NCBI GenBank assembly: GCA_036362985.1
Contig: JAYGXS010000003.1
Location: 29,923,563 to 29,987,562, forward strand
Origin: Ligula intestinalis
Lineage: Eukaryota > Platyhelminthes > Cestoda > Diphyllobothriidea > Diphyllobothriidae
Reading direction: 5' to 3'
DNA: 64,000 bases
The first letter of the stretch is position 1; every line of letters begins with the position of its first letter. The notes below the pieces were generated by a model that was given only the letters and a program-made list of their open reading frames with translations, was not told where the DNA came from and did no database searches. This document shows, one piece after another, positions 11,601 through 21,240 of the stretch. Made by a program: the position numbers and the translations under genes.

Positions 11601-11770
11601 ATTGCATATTTAGCAACTTCCAGCAATGTTTGCCTCTTCGATGCTTTTAAATGCATTCCTGTACCATTTCCATTGAGTTTTAAGGGCTCTTGTCATTAAT
11701 TAAAAATAAACGGACAGAACCGCTTTCAAATTGCCGACCTGCTATGTAAGCCTATGGCATCGACCCCAAA
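8680..11770. other. Gene-less AT-rich stretch
   Basis: No coding region supported. About 9,480-9,960 is strongly T-rich on the plus strand. Frames near 10,420-10,640 are open on both strands and I cannot support either. Confidence 0.5.
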
Positions 11771-11825
11771 TTGAGGACTGCTGATGAAGGACGGGCTCGA
11801 AATTGCAATGACTCCATCGGTCAGA
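11771..11825 (+). ncRNA. Weak hammerhead-like core
   Basis: CTGATGA (11,781-11,787) is followed after 11 bases by GAAA (11,799-11,802). Stem II can form only about two pairs and the triplet after GAAA is not placed as expected. It looks like an eroded PLE-type ribozyme, but chance is possible. Confidence 0.25.
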
Positions 11826-12099
11826 CATAGGTGGATCCAAAACATAAAAACTATACTTATTGACCTTAAGTTTCATTTTTTTCTTCTTCTTCGTCATAAC
11901 GTCGTAAAACCTAGCATCACGCGGCCTTTGAATGCCGCCTGCATTAAATTATGTTCGAAGTATAGCAGCGATGCGTACGATTGTCGGGCGGCAAAAAAAG
12001 TAGCTGGCCAGTTAATTCCAACTCAGTGAAGTGCTTCGTAGTGGCTGTTGGCTCTCACTGACGGCATAGACGGGACAGCTAGTTGACTACCCAAGCAGG
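11826..12099. other. No recognisable gene
   Basis: The frame at 11,784-12,029 overlaps the ribozyme-like core and shows no domain. Confidence 0.4.
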
Positions 12100-12350
12100 A
12101 TTGCTTAAGCAGAATAGGCAGATTTCGTTAATTTAGCTGACACGATTGGAAAAAACTTGTGGCATTCGGTGGGATTCGAAGCCGCGTAGGCGGGAGGCGT
12201 TCTACGCAAACTTTGCATTCGTAGCTCAAGGAGGTAGACTGTTGGCCTGCGTAGAAGGCCTCTCCCCGTATGCGGCTTCGAATCCCGCTGAATGCCGCGA
12301 GTTTTTTTCCAATTGGGTCAACTTACTTAACTGAATCTGCCAAATCTCCT
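12100..12350. repeat. Inverted pair of tRNA-derived SINEs (large hairpin)
   Basis: Bases 12,134-12,205 and 12,249-12,324 are near-perfect reverse complements. Each arm contains a B box (GGGATTCGAAGCC / GGCTTCGAATCCC), GGCATTC, a short A run and the family tail AATTGGGTCAA in opposite orientations. A weaker match extends to about 12,100 and 12,350. The central 43 bases hold an A-box-like CGTAGCTCAAGGAGG. A transcript would fold into a hairpin of more than 65 pairs. Confidence 0.75.
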
Positions 12351-12359
12351 TCTTTTGCC

Positions 12360-12885
12360 GTTATTGCTTAAAAACAGGCATGCGGGCGTTGCTTGTCTGA
12401 ACTTGCATCACGCGTGATGATTGCTTAGTCACGTCATTCTCTGGTGTTGACGGGAGACGACGCCAGGGCCTGTGCGTTCCCCAAATGACCGTTGGCTTTG
12501 GCCAAACTTAGCCTCAGCAAAGAATATAGATTTGACAGGTCGTTGCACTTGTTTTTCAATTTAAGATATTCTCGACTCAAATGATTGTCATCTCTTGCGC
12601 AAATTTGCGCCTAATTTTATTGAAATCAGTGGCCACGTCTCGTCAAATGTGTCACAACGTAAGAATTGGCATCATTTTGTCCACCTGCTGTTGTGCGTCC
12701 TGTAATTTGCGCCTTTGTAAGCCTGCCAGTTTTGTCGATGAAGTTGCCTTGTCCGCAGCTGCAGCCGATCCTGTAGACGACTTCAGCGTGCCGAACAATA
12801 AACATGCCTGATGCAATTCACTCGGTCAAGGCACGTATGCTAGTCACCGAGAAATTTACGCAGAAGAGGGTAATTGTCGTTAATT
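12360..12885 (-). mobile_element. PLE endonuclease remnant, second copy
   Basis: Matches 430-945 throughout: TGAACTTGCATCACGCGTGA, the GACGACGC segment, ATATAGATTTGAC, and GTCCGCAGCTGCAG. On the minus strand these align with the GIY-YIG endonuclease at 48.3-48.6 kb, with frameshifts and stops. The inverted edge repeat of copy 1 is still detectable but more worn. Confidence 0.65.
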
Positions 12886-15020
12886 TTCATAAGTGCGCTG
12901 CAATTTCCCGTGCATATTATACCTGTTTCTGCTACTGATTTCTGCCGATGTCTTTGAGGAAGGATTTGCGACGGATTAACGAACTTCAAAAAAATTAAAA
13001 GTCCTTACCAAGTGATCAAAACCACGTCTTCTTTACTACTTCTTGGGACACGCATTTTCGCTTATACTGTATTTTTTATTGTACAAAATAACATTCTAAT
13101 AATATCACAATACTATCGTTACAGTTGCATTGTATACATAAATATGTCTCTATTCTCTCACAGGTGCTTGAAACTAATCTTATTTTCTCATATTTTTCGC
13201 TTAAAAATCCTGTCTTTCAAAAGGATAAAATTTGATCGCTTAAAACTTCAGGCCAACAAACCTCTTGTTCCAGCCATCGCATCCTCTTCGTCTAACCTGC
13301 GTCTTGAATGTCACCATTTCACTTCCATCAGCAGCTGCAAGTTTCACCACTCCTTGCCAAATAAATAGATAGTATTTTACAGCAGGATCAGTGAGCCTGG
13401 AATTGTCGGTTCTGGTTAATTAGCTGCCGCCAGTCAGCCATACCTAATCACACTTGGTTCAAAACTCGGGTCTCCAAATAGCCACTACTTTGACCAGGAG
13501 TCTAACTCTTCACCCTCTGAGTGAGGAGCCTTTTTTCGATTCGGTTTAGGTCGCGATATAATGACACTCTTTCATGCACGTTCACCTATCGCAAATGATA
13601 ATCGCCCACAGGACTCAAGAATAAGACGAAGACTGGGCGGAACGGGTGAGTGCCGTCACCGATTCGTGAACGCTCATAAATGAGTGTACACTTCCAGAAT
13701 TGCCAACAGTCTTCAATTTTTATACTCTCTCACTCTGTCAGCAATATTTTCCAAGGCAAAGCGTCGAAACAGTAAGCATACCTGGTCTCAAAATCTGCAT
13801 GTGTTATAGGTTTAGCTATGCGAGCGGCGGAGTTGGCTTGACTTCGAGGCAAAACGATAGGCCTTAATCACTTGCATCGCATCCATATTGGGCTCTTATT
13901 TTTATATTCGTTTCCTTTTTTAGTAGGAAAGCCTACTTAGGATATGTGAATGAAAAAAATATCCAAATTGTAGCCTAAGAACCAAGAAGAAAATGGCTTT
14001 GGCGCGAAATGCTCTATCTTAATAGGCAAGTTCGCCAAAATATCTTTCGTATGTAGCAGACAGGTCATAAATATCAATAGGGGCAGCCAAAATGAACTTA
14101 GGAAGCGGTCTTTCAAAAAAAGTGCGATCACTGCACATAAATTGTTGAGGTAGATGGCTTAGTCATTTATACAACAGCTAAGAGGAACAATTAGATATTT
14201 GTTTATATCTCCTGGCTGTTGAAATAAGGAGCGACTGTTTTACATGCATCTACTACCAGATAAACAGAAATGCAGAATATCGTGAAGTTTTAGGCCCAAC
14301 TTTTGTGGTTTTTCAGTGTTATTCACATCCGTTTGTTCCTTATGCGAACCACAAAGGAAAATTAGTGCAACCTGCTCATAATCGCGTACAGTCCTCTTCA
14401 ACCACTGTGATCTAGCTTCAAAATATTTTACCAGACTTAAAATATCAAAAACACGTACATATATATCGAACAGCTTACCTGCACACACGGTTTGTTGTGC
14501 TGCATGTTTCCCCGTCATGAAAGGTGATCAGAAGCAGGAAGAAGCTAAAGCAAACGGATATTTTGCCTTTGCAAAGAGTTCAATCAGACCAGAAAATCGG
14601 AACGTAAACTTACTCATTGCACCCCAAGTTGGCGGATGAAAAATGACTCTCCTGGGTGGCTCGGCCTGATATATATGTACTGGAAGCGTAGGATTTGCAA
14701 AATGTTGTTTCTAATTTTTACGAATGTACGCTTTCATCCTGGATAGGAACTGATACAGATCGAAGAGCAGTGTGTGGGTTTGGGGTGAAGTTTCAGTGGA
14801 ATGGAAATATAGATAGAAATGATTCCGATTTGGCACTTCACAGTACATTGAGATCGGAATTGATCAAGGATAATGTCGCAACAGTATATGGGACAAACGA
14901 GCTATTCAACCGCGCAATAGGGGTTTCCCTGCTTTAAATTAAAAGAAGGCGTAATATTCCCGACTCATAACTGCTACCTGATCGTTCAACCACTGAGTTC
15001 GACGATTTTCGCTGAGTGCT
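12370..15020 (+). repeat. Long dispersed direct repeat, copy 2
   Basis: Partner of 430-2,600. Landmarks occur in the same order: CGCTTAAAAATCCTGTCTTT near 13,199, GGGGCAGCCAAAATGAACTT near 14,080, CCGTTTGTTCCTTATGCG near 14,329, AAGTTTCAGTGGAATGG near 14,788, and GAAGGCGTAATATTCCCGAC near 14,944. Copy 2 contains a second-family SINE (13,385-13,620) that copy 1 lacks. Frames at 13,937-14,131, 14,240-14,518 and 14,695-14,937 are not conserved in copy 1, so I do not call genes. Confidence 0.75.
13385..13620 (-). mobile_element. SINE of the second family, inserted in the direct repeat
   Basis: It resembles 7,360-7,575, including the CCAGTCAGCCATACC body segment, a tRNA-like section with TCTAACTCTTCACCC, and CATGCACGTTCACC at the far edge. 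It is absent from the equivalent place in copy 1. Confidence 0.5.
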
Positions 15021-15364
15021 TCAACGAGTTGAGGCACGCGGTGACTGGATCTGTTTATGATGAAAGTAAACCCGCCGAGTCTACCCCGCTATCGGATCAC
15101 CCCTCACCGGAGACCGATTGTTAAGTCAGAGTCCAGCAGACTGGAGCTGTGTGAATGCGCAGACGGCTGGCGCGACAAACATTCAACACACGTACGAAAC
15201 AGCACGTTCCACTATGTAGGCTACCACGCACAGACAGCCAATACACACAACAAGGCACACGGTGTCCAAAGGTCGAGCTCACTCTTTCCGCTACCGTCAG
15301 CAACAGTTCACTGCCTAGCTATCAGCCGCCTGAAGTGGTATGGGTGCCGCGCTAAAAAGAAAAC
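15021..15364. other. GC-rich repeat debris
   Basis: Several frames on both strands are open together. The stretch around 15,325-15,352 (CAGCCGCCTGAAGTGGTATG) resembles 18,013-18,035, which points to a shared interspersed repeat and not to a gene. Confidence 0.4.
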
Positions 15365-15600
15365 AGATCGGAGATGAGCATAGTATGGCAGCGTGTGCAA
15401 AGAAAAATAAAAAAAGAGAGAGAAGAGGATGGGAGGGGGAAAGAGAGGTGACACGAGGAAGAAGGGAAAGGAGAGCAGAGACAATAACGAGGAACGTAAG
15501 GAATGCGGGAGGTGGAGGAAAGGTAAAAGAACGAACAGGAAACGAGAGGGAAAACAGGGAGAACGAAGGAAAAGAACTGAGAGCGGAAGAATGAGAAGCA
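15365..15600 (+). repeat. Purine-only tract
   Basis: From about 15,400 to 15,600 the plus strand is almost pure A and G with few interruptions. It produces long low-complexity frames (Arg/Glu/Lys on plus, Ser/Pro/Phe on minus) that are composition artefacts. Such polypurine mirror-like tracts can adopt triplex structure. Confidence 0.8.
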
Positions 15601-16170
15601 GAAGAATGAGAACTCACCGCACCTTTCAACATATGGGTCTAATAGCGATCAGGATAATAAAATAAGCGAAGTTGATTGCTTGCAATACGCAAAAGATAAG
15701 TAGACAAAATCAACGAGATCAGTGTTCAGCCATTATTTACCACACCGATTCCAACCCGATTTTTTAGTAATGTAGATCAAATCCATTTTATTATGGGTGG
15801 TCTTGGGTTCCATGTTTGAAAACTACTCGATGATGATCAGGCCTTATTTTCTTCAGAGGTTTATTAAGATCAGAACTAATAAAGGAGGAGCACTGATCAT
15901 ACGATGCTGTTCAGCGTGTTCACGGTCTACATACTACATGTGATCATAGCGTGTGAGGACAAAGGTAAGCGGAGCTATGAATTCCCAAAATGAGGCAACA
16001 AGCAGTAGTTTGTTCAAGCCAATTTGTCAAATCTTAAGGCGAAATCTTCTCCTTTCGAAAGTCAAAGTCCTGTCAACATTTTGAAATATTTTCCTAGGGA
16101 AATCACTAGCAAATATAGATTTCTAATGGAATTAAGGACGCGAGTTCCAGGAAGCAGTTCAGAAGACGAA
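15601..16170. other. No gene seen
   Basis: Unremarkable AT-rich sequence up to the PLE terminal repeat. Confidence 0.5.
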
Positions 16171-16176
16171 TGAAAA

Positions 16177-16256
16177 GGTGCGATCACTAGAACAAGAGTT
16201 TTAGTTTCCTGACGTTTAAGATTCTGTCGAGAATCCTTAATTATAGATAATCGAAG
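16177..16256 (-). ncRNA. Hammerhead-derived hairpin in PLE terminal repeat
   Basis: On the minus strand a GGATTC...GAATCT hairpin (16,236-16,219) is followed by TAAACGTCAGG. The CUGANGA box is not present and GAAA has become TAAA, so cleavage is not expected. It lies just downstream of the endonuclease remnant, the usual position in the other copies. Confidence 0.5.
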
Positions 16257-16269
16257 GATAGTCAGAGCC

Positions 16270-16860
16270 AAGCGCAGATAGGGGTGAAGCATGCACATAT
16301 TGCACGATATTTAAAGTTATTTTAAGTCATCCACATGCGTAGTATAATTATCATCTCCTGTAGCCACCGTTTTGGCTCTTAATTGGCGCAGTGATTGTTT
16401 GAAACTCCACGTTCAAGACATTTGGTATCGCGATTCCCTTGTCCATGTCGGGTGCACGCAGTATAGGGATCGCCAAATCTTTGCGCTTTTTGACGGACTT
16501 GGGGCCAAAGAAACATAATTTGAGCAGCTCGCAGCTCACGCGGTTGTCATCTCTTGCGAGAATGTCGGCCTCTTTAAGCTTGAAAATTTGGCAGGCTCCC
16601 GTCAAGTGAACTGCGACTTGGTATTTAGTGTCTTCCTCCTTCACCACCATCGCATGCTCGGTCATTCGCGTACTAAGGAATGCCCCGGTATCTCCAACGT
16701 AGTCACTTTGTGCACAACTTTACAAGATCAGGTAAACGACTCCATTCGTTGCAGTGGGTCTTTCGGTCTCATGAAAAGTCAGAAAAATAATACTCTTCTT
16801 CCAGTGATCGCACTTTCTCCTTCTGAGCATATAGGTTCGTTGGTGAACGTTAACCGGTCG
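16270..16860 (-). mobile_element. PLE endonuclease end, second subfamily
   Basis: The minus-strand frame ending at 16,351 reads through a GIY-YIG endonuclease C-terminal half: MTEHAMVVKEEDTKYQVAVH, then ADILARDDNRVSCELL and FFGPKSVKKRKD. These parallel AEH...NSQVAAHSTR, AEILTRGDNRVSRELL and FTGPQSINKCND of the 48 kb copy. Just upstream a shifted frame gives YVGDTG. The nuclease half is therefore frameshifted, there is no RT, and the copy is 5'-truncated near 16,860. Confidence 0.7.
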
Positions 16861-16864
16861 TAAT

Positions 16865-17229
16865 AGTAGGAAAAATTTTCATAGCAGGGTGTTTACACGG
16901 GGTCTCACGTTTTCACTTGTGAGTTTGGCTATCCAGAAACCGAGAAATAATACGCAACACTCTCAGTAGCGGGTGCATTATTCCTCATGCATATGTCAAC
17001 ATTGTTGACCTTGGGACAGAATCGTGCCCTTTTCGCCGCAACCTATGGAGCTCCGCAGGAATGCTTTATGACGCCGACTGTTTCCCGCATTCAATGGCTT
17101 TTGTCCAGTTGGTTAGTTATACCAATGGTGTGAGTCAGGTCAATACTGTAATAGATTGAACACTGTTTCAAGTGTTGTTATGATTTTTATGAAGTGCAGG
17201 AACTGGTTATGCACGTGCCGTCTACTAAG
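16865..17229. other. No gene seen
   Basis: No coherent reading frame or recognisable repeat. Confidence 0.5.
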
Positions 17230-18239
17230 ATAATCCTTATTGCTTCCCGGGGGTGGAGGGGCACGGGGTGTGTGGAGGGCACACACTGGGGTCCCCCACC
17301 TAGTTTCGCCGACGATCGAGGTTGTTACCGGGGGTGGCCTCTAAGCAGAGCGTAACTCCGGGAAGCCGCAACTGATAGTTGGGAGACAGATAAGGACGCT
17401 CGACGTAACCAGTATTCGCAGGCGAAAGATAGTGCAACCTACCACAACCTTTGCGTTTAACCCCTGACTGAACATCCAAGCACCCAACACACACAAAAAT
17501 TCGACCATCGCTCTCGACGATGCCCACTACGGGCCTCAGCGAACCGAAGCAACACAGGGACTCCCTCGGGATTATAGTGAAAGTAGACTCGCGGAGAATC
17601 TACACTACTCCCTAACCACTGCCACACCGGATACGATGTCAAGAGAGTAGTCAAGAAGACCGCAGATGGGGGAGGGCGGAGGCGTCTGGCATGATGCACA
17701 CTCCACACGCGTACCAACAACACGCCTCGCAATAATAGGTTTCCGCCTGGGGGTGCCATAAAGGTCACATTAAGAAGGAGCCATTGAGCCGGACACTTAT
17801 TCCGCAGTAAGCGACTCCTCACTGCAAGACACACACTGGGCTCATTACAGTGTCCAAGTTATATCGTCACTTGGCAACCTTCCATGCCACGACTTTTGGT
17901 GCACTGTGAGAGCTTCAAGCGCATTAGACTGTCCTCGGTGAGGAAAGAAATGCACTAAGGGTTTACCTCACTCTTTACCCCTCCGCCGGCAACAGGCCGC
18001 TGCGCAGCTGACCAGTCGCCTGAAGTAACGTGGGCAAATTCTTTAGCAGAGGCATTAGCATAAACAATAGCAGAAACAGGTTTATCATGCAGAGGGCATT
18101 TAAGTGTATGAAAAATACAGTCACTTTGATACCTTGCCCTGATGATAATTGAAGACTCCGTATAGAGGAGAATCGCCTGCGCATGCGCTAATGACTTGAT
18201 GATTGGCTTGCTTGTCATGAATTGCTGAACTTGATTCAT
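17230..18239. other. GC-rich repeat segment without a supported gene
   Basis: About 17,235-17,840 is markedly GC-rich with G runs. Two overlapping minus-strand frames (17,300-17,834) are open, but they overlap each other and show no domain. A GGGAGGGCGGAGGCGTCTGG segment near 17,670 resembles 52,897-52,917, and 18,013-18,035 resembles 15,325-15,352. I read the stretch as old interspersed repeat. Confidence 0.45.
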
Positions 18240-18877
18240 GGCTCAGGGGCCTCTAGTGTGCAAACAAGCCCTTGCTTTTCACCTGACAGTTGATGTTACA
18301 TGCGTAACTGCATCGCGGATCTCTATCTTAATTTCTGACTCTTCGCTTTTCATAGATGAGTATGATTTCTACCTTCAAGACCCCATAAGTAAAGTCAAGG
18401 GGGCTCTGACACAGGGTTCCTGTAGCACTTTCTACCTTCGGTGCTAGGATATAGTCACTCGTGGCTGTTAGCATGTGCGCCCTTGTAGACCACCTCCAAT
18501 CCCTCTGGCCAATCACATTCAAGGCTGGCTCACACAAAGACCGTTTTCTAAACGCTGTAATAATCGCTACATTTTGCGTACCAGTATTGCATTATAACAA
18601 ATGAGCGCTCTTACACTTCATTTTAAAATTTGTTAGATGTTATTTAAATAAAATAAGTCTGCCCAATAACATCGTATACAACTGATGATTAATAATTTCA
18701 GATTGCTGTAATTAAAATGTCGTAAATTCCCTCCAAAGTCAAACTGGCTTATCGTAGTTACGGGCAACCTTCCTTTCTCAAAATGCCACCACCTCATCTA
18801 CGTTTGCACACATTTAGAAAATAAGTATGCCCCCCTACACACGCACACATTCTCAGTACGTGTAGGGCATAAAGAAG

Positions 18878-19020
18878 GCGTCAGTATGACACTGACGCAC
18901 TCTGCATGAACGTATTGGTCAGCAGCAAGTCACGTGGTATTGGCTTAGCACTGAGTATTTAGGCCTTCATACGATGCCACACGATTAAAGACGCACAGGC
19001 GTCGATTTATATTGACGCTC
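18878..19020 (+). promoter_or_regulatory. TGACGC palindrome cluster upstream of the RING gene
   Basis: GCGTCAGT (18,878-18,885) and ACTGACGC (18,891-18,898) form a perfect inverted pair around ATGAC. GACGC...GCGTC (18,990-19,003) is a second small palindrome, and TGACGC recurs at 19,014. These resemble half-sites of bZIP (CREB/ATF-type) factors. A TTTATATT sequence at 19,006 could be a TATA-like element about 40 bases before the ATG. In copy 2 only one TGACGCA remains (42,485). The regulatory role is inferred. Confidence 0.4.
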
Positions 19021-19046
19021 CTGTCATTGACATCAGACAGTGAGCA

Positions 19047-20198
19047 ATGCTAGTGCATGATGAAGTTCTCCAGCAGGCATTGGAGTGTGCCTTTTGCCTA
19101 GAGACTTGCAAGGCGCCCTATCGTCTGCCATGTGAACATTTCTTCTGCAAGAAACCCTGTCTGCAGAAGTTGCTCCAAGTAGATCAACCAATCTGCCCGT
19201 TGTGCAGAGAAGTCTTCTCGGAGGTGGACGTGAAGCCGTTTCGCTTAGCCGATAACCTCCTGGAACTTATAGAGAAAGCCAAGCAAAAGCGCAAAGTTGA
19301 TTTGCAAGAAAATGAAAAGGGCGAAGTGGATTTGCAAGAAAATGAAACAGGCGAAGTTGATTTGCAAAATAAGGAAAAATGCAAAGTGGATTTACAAGAA
19401 AAGGAAATAAGCGAAGTTGATTTGCAAGAGGAGGAAAAGGGCGAACTTGATTTGCAAGAAAATGAAAAAGGCGAAGTTGATTTGCAAAATAAGGAAAAAT
19501 GCAAAGTGGATTTACAAGAAAAGGAAATGAACGAAGTTGATTTACAAGAAAAGGAAAATGTCAAATTTGGTTTGCAAGAAAAGGAAAAAGGAGAAGCATC
19601 AATATGTCCGATCTGCTTTCGGCAGGTAGAAACGCCCTTGCGGAGGTCGGAGCACTTTTCAGAACTAGTGTGTGAACTCTGTTGGAGTTCCGGCGAAATG
19701 CTTCATAACATTACAATAGAGGAAATGAACAGGGAAAATATAAGGAATAACAGTGACCAAAGAAAAGAAGGTGAATCACAAAACAACCAACGAGGTGGGC
19801 CAACAGTGTGTCCCATTTGCATCCACCTGGCAAAACTGCCGCTGCGGATGTCGGAACATTTTTCACAGCTGGTGTGCGAAGACTGTTGGAGTTCGGGCGA
19901 AACTCTTCGTAAAATTGCTATGGACGAATTCAACGGGGGACAAATAGCAGGTAACGGTAATGTCATTAAAGAAGATGATTTGAAAAACAGCCAACAGGAA
20001 GAAAATGCATTTTGTCCAGGTTGCCTCCGCCTGGTAAAACCGCCGCTGCAGAAATCGAAGTGCTTTTCTAAAATGGTGTGTGAGGACTGTTGGAGTACCG
20101 GGGAACTTCTTTCTAAATTGGCTATTGAAGAAACTATGAAGGAGGAATTAAGGGATGACAGTTACATACCTGAAAATGCTGTACCAAAAACCACATAA
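19047..20198 (+). CDS. TRIM-like RING protein with acidic repeat and three CxxC modules
   Basis: An intact intronless frame of 383 residues. Residues 14-53 form a RING finger: C14-x2-C17, C29-x-H31, C34-x3-C38, C50-x2-C53, with LPCEHFFC and ICPLC as core motifs. The usual C-x2-C at the third pair is C-x3-C. Residues 83-182 are ten copies of a 10-residue unit (VDLQEKEKGE-like), acidic and probably a coiled or extended linker. Three modules of exactly 68 residues follow, each C-x2-C-x18-C-x2-C-W (cysteines begin at 187, 255, 323), likely zinc knuckles in the place TRIM proteins hold B-boxes. RING proteins of this kind are usually E3 ubiquitin ligases; substrate unknown. The ATG at 19,047 is chosen because it is the first in frame and the decayed paralogue has ATA at the same codon. 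A nine-A run about 80 bases past the stop allows a retrogene origin. Confidence 0.85.
   Translation: MLVHDEVLQQALECAFCLETCKAPYRLPCEHFFCKKPCLQKLLQVDQPICPLCREVFSEVDVKPFRLADNLLELIEKAKQKRKVDLQENEKGEVDLQENETGEVDLQNKEKCKVDLQEKEISEVDLQEEEKGELDLQENEKGEVDLQNKEKCKVDLQEKEMNEVDLQEKENVKFGLQEKEKGEASICPICFRQVETPLRRSEHFSELVCELCWSSGEMLHNITIEEMNRENIRNNSDQRKEGESQNNQRGGPTVCPICIHLAKLPLRMSEHFSQLVCEDCWSSGETLRKIAMDEFNGGQIAGNGNVIKEDDLKNSQQEENAFCPGCLRLVKPPLQKSKCFSKMVCEDCWSTGELLSKLAIEETMKEELRDDSYIPENAVPKTT
19293..19592 (+). repeat. 30-bp in-frame minisatellite within the RING gene
   Basis: Ten 30-base units encode the 10-residue repeat. A higher-order period of 120 bases (four units) is visible: the stretch around 19,350-19,405 recurs nearly unchanged around 19,470-19,525. 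The paralogue at 42.6 kb has at most one unit at this place (GEVNRQESDQ), so the array expanded in copy 1 or was lost in copy 2. Confidence 0.9.
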
Positions 20199-20399
20199 CA
20201 GCAAGATGCTGCTTTGCAAGCCCACAAATAGTAAGAAGTAGCAACTCATCACGTCTTATTTTAACTTAATTCTCGTAAAAAAAAACTACCTTTCAGTTTA
20301 AAAGTCCAGGTCCTGCATAACTGTCAGCTAGATCTGCTATTTAATTTCAATTTATAGCTCGAATTCTACTAAATAACATTCTCCCGGATATCAGGGAAG
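20199..20399. other. 3' flank of the RING gene
   Basis: Contains a run of nine A at about 20,277-20,285. No canonical AATAAA directly upstream of it is seen. Confidence 0.4.
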
Positions 20400-21240
20400 G
20401 AATCTTGCCCTACGCAATTAAAAAGATATATCTTAATTCTCATCAAGCCTTTTACATTTATATGGTCATGAAATCAATAAACTATGCTGGTTGGTTGTCA
20501 GATGGAGAGTTGCTGTTGTCAGGGTCGGTGGTGGGAGACGGTGGTGGGGTGAAGTTGCGGTCTAAATTTCAGTGTCAAGACGGACCGGCTTCCAAGACAG
20601 GTGACAAGCTGTGCGCGGTTGGCTTTGGAGCTTGTTCGTCTCTGCGGGGGCCCGTTTCAGAGGCTCGTGATCCGCCGTGTGCGGTCGTGTTAACTAGTTT
20701 CGCCCATGGTAACTGCGGCACCGCGACGATGCCTCAAATTGCGCCATAAGGGCCGCCCTTCAGTAATAGACGCTCACAGGCGTCTAGGCTTTGGCCTTCT
20801 ACCCAGCCAACTTGACACCAACATAAACTCGTTATAGCAATGCTAGGAGCAACCTTCTTGCCCTTTACTTAGCTTTACATTTTCGAGAATTCCTATTGGA
20901 AAGTTCCGATGATAAATTGGTGAACAAACGTTTGTTTTCGATAAATTCTCGTCAGGCTTTTTCCATTTATATGGTAATAAAATAAATAAACTCTGCTGGT
21001 TGGTGGACAGATGCAGTGCTGTTGTTGTCAGGATCGGTGGGAGAGGAAGAGAGGTGGGGGAGGCTTGGGGAAAGTTGCGGTCAAAATGTCAGTGTCTAGA
21101 CGGACCGGCGTGCAAGACAAGTGATAAGACTTGGTCGTCTCTGCCTGAGCCCGTTTCCGAGGCCCGTGATCCGCCGCGTGCCGTCGTGTTAACTACTTTC
21201 GCCCACTGAAACCGCGGCGCCGCGAAGAAATTATTGGGGG
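20400..21240 (+). repeat. Two direct copies of a roughly 525-bp unit
   Basis: 20,430-20,735 and 20,945-21,220 share, in order, TTCTC(A/G)TCA(A/G)GC, TTTATATGGT, AATAAA, TGCTGGTTGGT, a G-rich stretch, AAGTTGCGGTC, TCAGTGTC, GACGGACCGGC, GCTCGTGATCCGCC or GCCCGTGATCCGCC, GTCGTGTTAACTA and TTTCGCCCA. Frames in the two copies are not conserved, so I do not call a gene. They could be two related terminal repeats of a retroelement, or a tandem duplication. Confidence 0.7.

Noticed and set aside
15315..15665. Long frames on both strands around the purine tract
   Set aside because: They come from A/G-only composition and encode low-complexity runs.
17300..17834. Two overlapping minus-strand frames up to 125 codons
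   Set aside because: GC-rich composition keeps several frames open; no domain and overlap with each other.
19184..19564. 126-codon minus-strand Ser/Cys/Phe-rich frame
   Set aside because: Antisense shadow of the 30-base repeat array in the RING gene.
20430..21220. CRISPR-like or satellite array
   Set aside because: Only two long diverged units; eukaryotic context.
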